DNA from: Thiohalobacter sp.
Lineage (GTDB): Bacteria > Pseudomonadota > Gammaproteobacteria > DSM-19610
Length of the DNA: 31,651 nucleotides
NCBI GenBank assembly: GCA_027080445.1
Contig: JALWRY010000025.1
Coordinates: forward strand, 1 to 31,651
Reading direction: 5' to 3'
Position 1 is the stretch's first letter; the number at the start of each line of letters is the position of its first letter. Shown one piece after another: positions 1 to 6,494 of the stretch. The translations under genes were made by a program, and so were the position numbers. A model generated the notes under the pieces. It had not been told where the DNA came from, did not search any database, and saw only the letters and a program-made list of their open reading frames with translations.

Positions 1-98
1 GCAGTGAGCGCCGGGAACCCTGCCAGTTCAACGGTCGCACACAGTGCGTCCCGCAGGTTGGGATCATCTTCAACTATCAGAACAACCGCTTGATTCAT
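1..98 (-). CDS. fleR: Flagellar sigma-54 response regulator FleR/FlrC, N-terminal fragment
   Basis: Only the first 32 codons lie in the window; the gene runs off the left edge. The ATG at 96-98 opens a frame reading MNQAVVLIVEDDPNLRDAL, the beta-1 strand and acidic pocket (E10, D11, D12) of a response-regulator receiver domain. The start overlaps the fleS stop by one base (TAATG), so the two are translationally coupled. FleR/FlrC is the sigma-54-dependent activator phosphorylated by FleS/FlrB; it turns on hook, basal-body and filament genes. The identity comes from the receiver start plus its position after fleS; the AAA+ domain that would prove it is outside the window. Confidence 0.82.
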   Translation of the reverse strand, partial: MNQAVVLIVEDDPNLRDALCATVELAGFPALT

Positions 99-1033
99 TA
101 CACACACCTCGAACAGGCTGAACCTGCATTTTGTTGTTTCTTCATCATCGTGCCGGGAAGTTGTTGCTCGTGGCATTGCACGGGCAGTCGAACCACGAAA
201 CGGGCGCCCTCCGTACAGGACGGATCGAGCTCCACACTACCGTGGTGTGCAGTAATCACCGCGCGCACCACGGCAAGCCCCAGCCCGGTACCGTTGGCGC
301 GGGTGGTAAAAAACGGGTCGAAAATCTGTTCGTACAGGGATTCGGGAACGCCCGGGCCGTTATCCTGCAGTTCCAGCAGCAACTGTGATGGCTCCGCCTT
401 GACGGTCCAGTGGAGTTGCACGCCTTCCCCGCCGGCATTCAGTGCGTTAGCGGCAAGATTCGACAGTACACTGGCCAGTACTTCGTGTTGCCCGCCGATC
501 ATCGGGATTTCACCCACGGTATCAACAGACCAGTGCGCCTGCAGTGATTCAAGCTCGGGCAACAGCGTCTGCCGGACCTGTTCCAGCACGTCGGGAAGGA
601 AAATGTTTTCTGCTTCGCAGGGATGGTTGTCACGGGCAAACACCAGCATGTCGTTGACCATGTGATCAAGATGCCGCAGACCGGTGAGCAGACGTTCCAC
701 AAAACAGTCGTGCTGTTGTGCCGGAAGTTTGCTCTGGTTGAGTTGTGACGCATAGAGGAGCGCCGTCGACAAGGGGGTACGGATCTGGTGGGCCAGCCGC
801 GCGGTCATTTGCCCCATGGTGGACAGACGCCGGGAATGCGCAACTTCGTCCTGCAGCGACTTGATCTCGTCGAGCAGACGACTGCGCTCCTGGTGCGCGA
901 CAGCCAACTCCCGGGTCAACGAGCTCACTTGCTGTTGTAGCGCCCGGTAGGAGCCGGTGAGCTGCTCCGACACCTGGTTAAACAGGGCAAAAGCATCCTG
1001 AAGTTGCTGATTGCTGGCGGCCGACTGGCTCAT
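98..1033 (-). CDS. fleS: Flagellar sensor histidine kinase FleS/FlrB
   Basis: A 311-residue soluble histidine kinase that would phosphorylate FleR. Residues 30-70 look like a coiled coil. The dimerisation/phosphoacceptor helix follows with the H-box AHQIRTPLST (phosphorylated His82). The ATPase domain shows the N-box VLSNLAANALNA, the G1 box DNGPGVPE, FDPFFTT and the G2 box GTGLGLAVV. There is no transmembrane segment, as in FlrB/FleS, which are cytoplasmic, and no clear PAS domain, so it is shorter than Pseudomonas FleS. It lies downstream of fleQ behind its own sigma-54-type promoter at 1091-1105, and its stop overlaps the fleR start. Known hierarchy: FleQ/FlrA with RpoN turns on fleSR, and FleR-P then turns on the next gene class. 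Confidence 0.93.
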   Translation of the reverse strand: MSQSAASNQQLQDAFALFNQVSEQLTGSYRALQQQVSSLTRELAVAHQERSRLLDEIKSLQDEVAHSRRLSTMGQMTARLAHQIRTPLSTALLYASQLNQSKLPAQQHDCFVERLLTGLRHLDHMVNDMLVFARDNHPCEAENIFLPDVLEQVRQTLLPELESLQAHWSVDTVGEIPMIGGQHEVLASVLSNLAANALNAGGEGVQLHWTVKAEPSQLLLELQDNGPGVPESLYEQIFDPFFTTRANGTGLGLAVVRAVITAHHGSVELDPSCTEGARFVVRLPVQCHEQQLPGTMMKKQQNAGSACSRCV

Positions 1034-1090
1034 GACTGGACCTGCTCCTGTGCTGCGTTAGGCGCGACTCTGACGCCCACCCGCTATAAA

Positions 1091-1105
1091 GCAAGGAGTA
1101 TGCCC
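1091..1105 (-). promoter_or_regulatory. Sigma-54 promoter of fleS-fleR
   Basis: On the minus strand the sequence reads GGGCAT-ACTCC-TTGC, with the GG and GC dinucleotides at the required spacing. It matches 9 of the 10 positions of the TGGCAC/TTGC core except the first T and the last C of the -24 element (8/10). The start of fleS is 58 bases further on. The likely transcription start is near 1080. This fits control of fleSR by FleQ and RpoN in Pseudomonas and Vibrio. Confidence 0.72.
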
Positions 1106-1159
1106 AAATTGTGAATATGTTCTAGATCAGATAGTTACAAACTACGATGGTGTACGCCG

Positions 1160-2611
1160 TCAAACTCCCGGCGCACTATCAGAACGTTGCAGGCCGTACT
1201 TGCGAAGTTTCTCCACCAGGGTGGTACGACGCATACCAAGGCGTTTGGCCGCCTGCGCCACCACACCATTGGCGTCATCCAGCGCCTGCTTGATGAATCC
1301 CACCTCCAGGTGACTGAGGTGTTCCTTGAGGTCGAGGCCGTTACGTGGCAAGCGAGGCTCGACATCGTCGATATAGCTTACCGGTTGCGCTTGTGCGGCA
1401 AGCAACTCTTCATCGAACTGCATCCTGTCGCCACCCAACCCATCGACGCGGAATTTCTCCGGCAAGTCCCCGACATCAACCACACCAAACGGGTAAAGAA
1501 TCGCCAGACGTTCAATCAGGTTGGCCAGTTCACGCACATTGCCCGGCCAGTTGTACTGGCACAGCGCCAGTATGGCGCCCTGCGTCAGGCGCACAGAGCC
1601 GCGTTTCTCGTGTTCGATACGACGAATCAGTTCGTTCACCAGCAACGGGACATCTTCCGCACGGTCGCGTAATGGCGGCATTTCGATGGGGAAGACATTC
1701 AGGCGGTAAAACAGGTCTTCACGGAATGTGCCATCCTTGATGGCCTGCTCCAGGTCCCGGTGTGTGGCGGCGATGATACGGACATTGGCCTGGATACTCT
1801 TGTTACTACCGACACGCTCGAAGGTTCGCTCCTGCAGAACACGCAACAGCTTGACCTGCATGTTAAGGCTCATATCGCCGATTTCATCGAGGAACAGGGT
1901 ACCGCCTTCCGCCAGTTCAAAACGTCCCTGGCGCGTGCTGATTGCGCCGGTAAAAGCGCCCTTCTCATGGCCGAACAGCTCTGACTCGAGTAAATCAGCC
2001 GGTATGGCGCCGCAGTTGACCGGCACAAACGCGTTCTCGCGCCGGGTGGAATAGTAATGGAGATTACGCGCGACCACTTCCTTGCCGGTGCCGGACTCGC
2101 CCAGTATCAGCACATTGGCATCCGATTTCGCCACCTGCTGAATCATCCGTCGAACCATCTGTACCGAGCGGCTGGTGCCGACCAGGCTGCGGAACAGGTC
2201 CACCGGACGCTGCTGTGAGGCATCGGCCTGGGTTTCGCGATAGACCTCGGCCTGGTGCAATGCGCTGGTCAGCTGGGTGTAGTGTACGGGGACTTCAACA
2301 CGACCCAGGATGCAGGAGCTGGGTTCGATGGCGACAGTCGGTTCTCGATTTTTTTCGGTGAGCAGGAAAATCGGCAGGTGCTCGTCGAAATCGTGGACTT
2401 CTTTCAACAACTTTTGCAGCGCCTTTTCGTTCTTGCAACTGCCGACGAGTACCGCCAGTATGTCCTGGGCATCCTCGATATTGCTCTTCCATGCGCCACA
2501 ATCTGCTGCCAGGTCCGGCTCATAGTTAATAAACCGCAGTACCGACTCCAGTTCGCGACCGCGTTCGGCGTCTGCTTCAATAATCAGGACTTTGGGTTCG
2601 TTGACTGACAC
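1160..2611 (-). CDS. fleQ: Flagellar master regulator FleQ/FlrA (sigma-54 activator)
   Basis: A 483-residue enhancer-binding protein that starts the flagellar cascade with sigma-54. Domains: degenerate receiver (residues 5-125, with no Asp at the end of the LAVLVG strand, as in FleQ), AAA+ domain (140-385) with Walker A GESGTGKE (171-178), the sigma-54 contact loop GAFTGA (218-223) and Walker B TLFLDEIGD (238-246), and a C-terminal Fis-type helix-turn-helix (449-470, ending RRTTLVEKLRKYG). The LFRSLVG segment (139-145) and ARNLHYYS match the region where FleQ binds cyclic-di-GMP. I chose the GTG at 2609-2611 because AGAGGGGA lies just upstream. An ATG 15 codons earlier (2654-2656) has no convincing ribosome site and adds residues unlike the family. 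It stands alone upstream of fleSR, in the Pseudomonas order fliS-fliT-fleQ-fleS-fleR. Confidence 0.95.
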   Translation of the reverse strand: MSVNEPKVLIIEADAERGRELESVLRFINYEPDLAADCGAWKSNIEDAQDILAVLVGSCKNEKALQKLLKEVHDFDEHLPIFLLTEKNREPTVAIEPSSCILGRVEVPVHYTQLTSALHQAEVYRETQADASQQRPVDLFRSLVGTSRSVQMVRRMIQQVAKSDANVLILGESGTGKEVVARNLHYYSTRRENAFVPVNCGAIPADLLESELFGHEKGAFTGAISTRQGRFELAEGGTLFLDEIGDMSLNMQVKLLRVLQERTFERVGSNKSIQANVRIIAATHRDLEQAIKDGTFREDLFYRLNVFPIEMPPLRDRAEDVPLLVNELIRRIEHEKRGSVRLTQGAILALCQYNWPGNVRELANLIERLAILYPFGVVDVGDLPEKFRVDGLGGDRMQFDEELLAAQAQPVSYIDDVEPRLPRNGLDLKEHLSHLEVGFIKQALDDANGVVAQAAKRLGMRRTTLVEKLRKYGLQRSDSAPGV

Positions 2612-2686
2612 CTGAGTTTCCCCTCTGGGCCGGGCTGTTTTACAACCGGCTGGCATGTTTTATTGTCGGAAAACAATGAATGCCTA

Positions 2687-2716
2687 AAGTTAAGCACTCT
2701 GCGCCACAAATGTCAA
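2687..2716 (-). promoter_or_regulatory. Possible sigma-70 promoter of fleQ
   Basis: On the minus strand a perfect -35 TTGACA (2711-2716) is followed after 18 bases by TAACTT (2687-2692), a fair -10. It lies 76 bases upstream of the chosen fleQ start, in the only gap between the fliT-like gene and fleQ. Top-tier flagellar regulators are usually read by housekeeping sigma, so the placement fits. The -10 is weak and no other support is visible. A small inverted repeat ATTGT-N6-ACAAT at about 2663-2678 lies between promoter and gene. Confidence 0.4.
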
Positions 2717-2787
2717 AATTTTGTCGTAAAGTTGACGGGCTTCACAAACCGGCCCTATCTCACTGACTTTGAAGAAACTTCATGCCG

Positions 2788-3105
2788 TTAACGCGCACAA
2801 CCCCGATAAGCCTGTTGTGCGGTACGGCCGACCTGGTTGGTGCGGAGCTCATTGCCCAGATGCTGCCGGTGTGCTTTACCAAGATCGGTGAGTTGCTGAT
2901 TTAGCGAAAGAATTTCCCTGATAACCGCCGCTACGGTAGCGCTATCCTGTTTTGACGTCGGGGTATGGAAACTCTGCATCACCAGCATACGACGCGCTTC
3001 CTCCAGCTCGGCGACACGCTCCCAGGCGTTGTCCCGCGCCAGTTCCAGCATGTCCTGGCTCAGGGCGATAATTTTGCCCAGCTGTTGTTTACGTTGCTTG
3101 TTCAT
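2788..3105 (-). CDS. fliT: FliT-like flagellar chaperone/assembly protein
   Basis: A small, charged, all-helical protein of 105 residues directly after fliS, the usual place of fliT. FliT-family proteins are cytoplasmic export chaperones for the cap protein FliD and can act on the flagellar regulators. The sequence (ALSQDMLELARDNAWERVAELE near the N-terminus, then a second and third helix) has the Trp-Glu-Leu pattern of the family; the family is poorly conserved, so position carries much of the call. I chose the ATG at 3103-3105, preceded by GGAAGGAGA; an in-frame ATG at 3192 would overlap fliS by 50 bases and add a low-complexity leader. The gap to fliS is 37 bases, so the two share a transcript. 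Confidence 0.7.
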   Translation of the reverse strand: MNKQRKQQLGKIIALSQDMLELARDNAWERVAELEEARRMLVMQSFHTPTSKQDSATVAAVIREILSLNQQLTDLGKAHRQHLGNELRTNQVGRTAQQAYRGCAR

Positions 3106-3142
3106 GTACTTTTCAGTCTCCTTCCCTTCCCTGGATCCCGCC

Positions 3143-3565
3143 TCAGACGGCCTGCTTCCCCTGTTGTGGACGGCTGGCGCCGGCAATGGCATCCCAGGCT
3201 TCCTTGATCTGTTTCATCAGTTCGCTCACCTCATCGAGTGCCGTGACGTCATTCTCACGGTTGCCCTCGATCAACCTGCGTTCCATGTAGATATACAGGT
3301 CTTCCAGGTTCTGTGCGATATCGCCACCCTGATCATGATCCAGGCTCATCTTGAGCCCCTTGAGGATGGCAATGGCGCAACCGACTTGCTGACACTTGGG
3401 CTGAATCTCACCACGCAACATGTGCCCCTTGGCGGTCGCCACCCTGTCCAGCATCCCTTCCAGCAGCATCTGGATCAGCCGGTGCGGGTTGGCGGACTCC
3501 ACCGCCGTGTCAGCCGCATTTTGACTGTACTGGTTAAGTGCGTTGCGTGCTTTGGCAAAACTCAT
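3143..3565 (-). CDS. fliS: Flagellin export chaperone FliS
   Basis: A 140-residue, helix-rich cytoplasmic chaperone that binds the C-terminus of flagellin and stops it polymerising before export. Family marks: the N-terminal ALNQYSQ segment, ESANPHRLIQMLLEG (residues 23-37), the central DHDQGGDIAQNLEDLYIYMERRL region (77-99) and LDEVSELMKQIKEAW near the end. Length is typical. It lies 33 bases after fliD and before the fliT-like gene; fliD-fliS-fliT is the classic late-gene order, and the sigma-54 promoter at 4951-4965 should serve all three. Confidence 0.95.
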   Translation of the reverse strand: MSFAKARNALNQYSQNAADTAVESANPHRLIQMLLEGMLDRVATAKGHMLRGEIQPKCQQVGCAIAILKGLKMSLDHDQGGDIAQNLEDLYIYMERRLIEGNRENDVTALDEVSELMKQIKEAWDAIAGASRPQQGKQAV

Positions 3566-3598
3566 CGTGCTTACCTCGTCAATCCCGGGGCGTCCCGG

Positions 3599-4909
3599 TC
3601 AGCCGTTTTTCAGTCGGCCGAGTTGTTGTGTCAGAAAAGAACTGGTGCCGTTTAACTGGCCCAGCAAGGTATCCAGGGCGGTGAACTGGCTGCGCAGCCG
3701 CTTCTCCGTGAGTTGCAGCCGGCGTTCGGCGCTGGATATACGATCGTCAACGGTACTGATGCGCGTATTGAGTCCATCGTTACGGGCATCGATCAGGCCA
3801 CCGAACTGGGTGAACCCGGTGACCGCGTTATCAAGCCGGAACAGAAAACCCTGATTATCGTTGGCCAGTAACTGCGCCACATCGGAAAAATTGGCCGCCA
3901 GCGCCGGGTCCAGCCGGGTGGAATCCACCGCCAGGCTGCCGTCCTTCTGTATAGAGACCCCGATCTCGGACAGGTAGGAAAAACTCGAACCGGACGTCGG
4001 TGGCGTATTGAGTACCGACTGGATCGCCGTCTGGACACTACGTAACGTACTGTCCGCCTGAAGCTCCTTGTTACCCAGGCCATCCATGGTGGTCTTGAGC
4101 GTGTTAAACGCATCGACAAAGGACTGGATATTGGTCTTGACCGCCTCGGTGTCACGACTGATCGTCAGCGGTGCGGCGGTTGTATTGGTACCCGTCAGGG
4201 TCAGTGTCACCCCGCTTAGTGCGTCGCTGATCGTGTTGGATGAACGCGTTACGGTGAAACCGTCCACGGTAATCTGCGCGTCTTTCGGTGCAGTCACACT
4301 GGTCAGACCAAGATCGGTACCGAGTGTACCGGTGAACGTGGTGGAAATAGCGTTGGCCGTGCCGGTGTTATTCGAGGTCAGAACCAGGCGATTACTGGTC
4401 GGTGTCTCGCTGAGAATGGTGGCGGTCACGCCGACATTGTCGGTGGCGTTATTGATGGCGTCGCGCAAGCCTGTGAGGGTCAGCCCACCGCCGTTCACCG
4501 TAAAAGACTGACCGTTTACCGTAAATTGTACTGTGTCGCCGGCCGTACCCAGTGTCGTGGTGTCGGTATCGGCGATACCGACCGAAGCCTGCTTGTCTGC
4601 GACGGCGAGTTGTGTGACCTGGATATTCGTGGAACCGATTGCCGCCGTGCTGTCGGCTGTTGCTGTAAAAGCGGTGCTATCGGCCGAGGTGGCGGTAAAG
4701 ACCTGGAAAGCACTGACTGTCTTGAGGCTGGCCAATGCGTCCTGGAAGGTAGACAGGGCGCTCTTCAGGGTGCCGAAGGCGCTGACCTGTGCATTCAGGT
4801 TCGCCTTGTCGGCCTGCAGGCGGTTAATCGGCTGGCGCTCAATCGCAACCAGCTGCTTGACAATCGAATTGACATCCAGCCCGGAGCCGATGCCCGGTGA
4901 GCTAATCAT
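3599..4909 (-). CDS. fliD: Filament cap protein FliD
   Basis: A 436-residue HAP2 cap protein, exported through the flagellum to sit at the filament tip and guide flagellin insertion. The N-terminus ISSPGIGSGLDVNSIVKQLV is the FliD signature, followed by a coiled coil (residues 28-65), Thr/Ser-rich beta domains (about 70-280) with the INNATDNVGVTA segment, and a C-terminal coiled coil (about 370-430) ending in SSFLTQQLGRLKNG. Length is normal for the family. The start at 4907-4909 follows CAGGG. It has its own sigma-54 promoter 42 bases upstream, so it is read separately from flaG and fliC. Confidence 0.96.
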   Translation of the reverse strand: MISSPGIGSGLDVNSIVKQLVAIERQPINRLQADKANLNAQVSAFGTLKSALSTFQDALASLKTVSAFQVFTATSADSTAFTATADSTAAIGSTNIQVTQLAVADKQASVGIADTDTTTLGTAGDTVQFTVNGQSFTVNGGGLTLTGLRDAINNATDNVGVTATILSETPTSNRLVLTSNNTGTANAISTTFTGTLGTDLGLTSVTAPKDAQITVDGFTVTRSSNTISDALSGVTLTLTGTNTTAAPLTISRDTEAVKTNIQSFVDAFNTLKTTMDGLGNKELQADSTLRSVQTAIQSVLNTPPTSGSSFSYLSEIGVSIQKDGSLAVDSTRLDPALAANFSDVAQLLANDNQGFLFRLDNAVTGFTQFGGLIDARNDGLNTRISTVDDRISSAERRLQLTEKRLRSQFTALDTLLGQLNGTSSFLTQQLGRLKNG

Positions 4910-4950
4910 GGTCGTACCCTGTTACGCTGTTGCCCATAATCTCCAATAAA

Positions 4951-4965
4951 GCAAAAGCGGTGCCA
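4951..4965 (-). promoter_or_regulatory. Sigma-54 promoter of fliD-fliS-fliT
   Basis: The minus strand reads TGGCAC-CGCTT-TTGC, a full match to the sigma-54 core. It begins just after the flaG stop codon (4968-4970) and ends 42 bases before the fliD start, giving a short leader from about 4940. The perfect core and clean position make this one of the surest regulatory sites in the window. Confidence 0.88.
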
Positions 4966-4967
4966 GT

Positions 4968-5363
4968 TCATGCCTGCTCGCGCAGAATCAGGCTGTCGGG
5001 TGACTGCAGATTCTTCGCCAGGCGTAGCGCCACTTCGGAGGGAATTTGTCGAATCACATCCTTTGTTTTGGAATCAATCACTTTGATCACGATGCGGCCA
5101 CTATCCTTGTCAACGCTGAACGTCAGGTCACGCTGGAAATTCTGTACAAACTCGCTGATCTTGCTGACCGCAGACTCAAGTTGCCGGGGATCCTGCGGGG
5201 TTTTCGCCGCTCTGGACGGCAGAACTTCGCCACTGGCGGCCGATTCATTCCGCTGTGGTGGAGATGTCGACGGCACCTGCACAGACTGAGACTTCGGCGC
5301 CTGTACACCTGTCTGCGGACGCGGTGCCGGCTGTATCGCTTGTATGTTGTAGTCAGTAGCCAT
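4968..5363 (-). CDS. flaG: FlaG-family flagellar protein
   Basis: A 131-residue protein between fliC and fliD, where flaG lies in Pseudomonas and Vibrio. FlaG proteins affect filament length; the mechanism is not settled. The first 65 residues are Pro/Gln/Ser-rich and look disordered. The C-terminal half is the conserved FlaG domain: LESAVSKISEFVQNFQRDLTF, then FSVDKDSGRIVIKVIDSKT and IRQIPSEVALRLAKNL (residues about 61-118). A fair ribosome site (CAGCAGGTG) precedes the ATG at 5361-5363. No separate promoter is visible between it and the fliC terminator, so it is probably read by leak-through from fliC. Confidence 0.9.
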   Translation of the reverse strand: MATDYNIQAIQPAPRPQTGVQAPKSQSVQVPSTSPPQRNESAASGEVLPSRAAKTPQDPRQLESAVSKISEFVQNFQRDLTFSVDKDSGRIVIKVIDSKTKDVIRQIPSEVALRLAKNLQSPDSLILREQA

Positions 5364-5380
5364 ATTTCACACCTGCTGAG

Positions 5381-5420
5381 TACTAAAACAAAGGTGGGTG
5401 AGGCATTCCCTGCCTCACCC
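5381..5420 (-). terminator. Intrinsic terminator of fliC
   Basis: A perfect 10-bp stem (GGGTGAGGCA/TGCCTCACCC, 5396-5405 and 5411-5420) closes a 5-base loop, 33 bases past the fliC stop. On the minus strand it is followed by ACCTTTGTTTTAG, a broken T-run. The strong stem and weak T-run fit partial termination: high fliC, lower flaG. Confidence 0.82.
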
Positions 5421-5453
5421 GTCCCTGGTCCGGATCGAAATCCGTATTGCGGC

Positions 5454-6287
5454 TTAACGCAACAGTGACAGTGCCGCCTGCGGCAGTGTGTTCGCCTGTG
5501 CGAGTATTGCCGTACCGGCCTGCTGCAGGATCTGACCCCGTGTCAGGTTTGCCGTTTCCTTGGCGAAATCTGCATCCTGGATTCGACTACGTGCAGCCGT
5601 CAGGTTCTCGGCAAAGTTGGACAGGTTGCTGATGACCGCCTCGAAACGGTTCTGCACCGCACCGAAGGTGGCGCGGTCGCCGACCAGTGTATTGATATCT
5701 GTATCGAGCGTCGCAATAGCGGCTGAAGCAGCAGCAGCGGTCGAAACGTCTACCGTACCGGTGGCAGTCAGTGTAGCCGCATAGGAATTCAAGGCTGTCT
5801 CGTCAACGCCGGAAACGGATACCTGGTTGTTGGCTGCGCCATCCTGGCCCACCTGGAAAGTCAGCGCGGTGGTGTTATCCAGCAACTTGGTGCCGTTGAA
5901 CTCTGTGGTCTGAACGATACGTGAGATTTCCTGGGTCAGCTGGTCAACCTCTTTCTGAAGACCGGCGCGCTGCCCGGCTGTGGCGTTGGAAGACTGCACG
6001 GCAATTTCACGGATACGCTGAACGTTGGCCGTGATCTGGCCCAGTGCGCCCTCTGCTGTCTGCCCCAGTGAAATACCGTCCTGGGCATTTCGTGTTGCCT
6101 GGTTGACGCCGCGGACGTCGGCCGTGAGGTTCTCGATGACCGACAGGCCGGCCGCGTCATCCTTGGCGCTGTTGACACGCAAGCCGGAAGACAAACGCTG
6201 CAATGAGACTTGCAGCGAGCTCTGTGAGCTTGCCAGGTTACGCTGCGCATTCAGGGATGCAATATTGGTATTGACAGTTAATGCCAT
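5454..6287 (-). CDS. fliC: Flagellin FliC (short, D0/D1 type)
   Basis: The filament subunit, 277 residues, much shorter than the roughly 500 of enteric flagellins. The D0/D1 ends are complete: MALTVNTNIASLNAQRNL, LQRLSSGLRVNSAKDDAAGL (29-48) and ITANVQRIREIAVQSSNATA (85-104) at the N-terminus; SRIQDADFAKETANLTR (234-250) and ILQQAGTAILAQAN at the C-terminus. The outer domains are cut down to about 60 residues (141-200) rich in Thr, Ser and Ala (TLTATGTVDVSTAAAASAA), plausible O-glycosylation sites exposed on the filament. Ribosome site AGGAG, 8 bases before the ATG. A sigma-28 promoter at 6414-6440 and a terminator at 5381-5420 frame a single-gene transcript with a leader of about 120 bases. 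It is the only flagellin gene here and borders the glycosyltransferase island. Confidence 0.97.
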   Translation of the reverse strand: MALTVNTNIASLNAQRNLASSQSSLQVSLQRLSSGLRVNSAKDDAAGLSVIENLTADVRGVNQATRNAQDGISLGQTAEGALGQITANVQRIREIAVQSSNATAGQRAGLQKEVDQLTQEISRIVQTTEFNGTKLLDNTTALTFQVGQDGAANNQVSVSGVDETALNSYAATLTATGTVDVSTAAAASAAIATLDTDINTLVGDRATFGAVQNRFEAVISNLSNFAENLTAARSRIQDADFAKETANLTRGQILQQAGTAILAQANTLPQAALSLLR

Positions 6288-6310
6288 GATGAATACTCCT
6301 AGTTTTTGCG

Positions 6311-6353
6311 AGGCGTCCCCTATGCGACTGAACGGCTTGGGGGGCGAACGCCT
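6311..6353 (-). promoter_or_regulatory. Possible stem-loop in the fliC leader
   Basis: AGGCGTCCCC (6311-6320) can pair with GGGG (6341-6344) and ACGCCT (6348-6353) across a 3-base bulge, inside the untranslated leader of fliC and 23 bases before its start codon. Flagellin mRNAs often have structured leaders that affect stability or translation. The pairing is visible but unsupported by any comparison. Confidence 0.3.
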
Positions 6354-6413
6354 GTTTACCTAGCGGATATACCGGGTCCCGAGAGGGCTGGGTATTTACC
6401 GCTTCCAGCTATG

Positions 6414-6440
6414 TTAGCGTTCAGAATGCGTCAAACTTTA
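6414..6440 (-). promoter_or_regulatory. Sigma-28 (FliA) promoter of fliC
   Basis: On the minus strand a perfect -35 TAAAGTTT (6433-6440), 11 bases, then AACGCTAA (6414-6421), which keeps the CG and TAA of the GCCGATAA -10. The transcription start should be near 6407. It lies in the gap after the giant gene (stop at 6495), so fliC is independent of the island. Confidence 0.85.
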
Positions 6441-6494
6441 AGAAGCCCCGCCGATTCAGGTAAAGATCCGGTATTTTCCAGTGTAGACAGGCCC

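Noticed and set aside
1145..1170. A hairpin over the fleQ stop codon considered as a terminator.
   Set aside because: The CGCCG/CGGCG stem is short, bulged and has no T-run.
2612..2656. An N-terminal extension of FleQ starting at the ATG 2654-2656.
   Set aside because: No ribosome site there, while the GTG at 2609-2611 has AGAGGGGA upstream and gives the usual FleQ N-terminus.
3106..3192. A longer FliT-like protein starting at 3192.
   Set aside because: It would overlap fliS by 50 bases with a low-complexity leader; the ATG at 3105 has GGAAGGAGA upstream and begins a normal helix.
4068..4511. Long frames opposite fliD, flgK, fleQ, flgE and other real genes.
   Set aside because: They are antisense shadows of G+C-rich genes, without family resemblance or ribosome sites.
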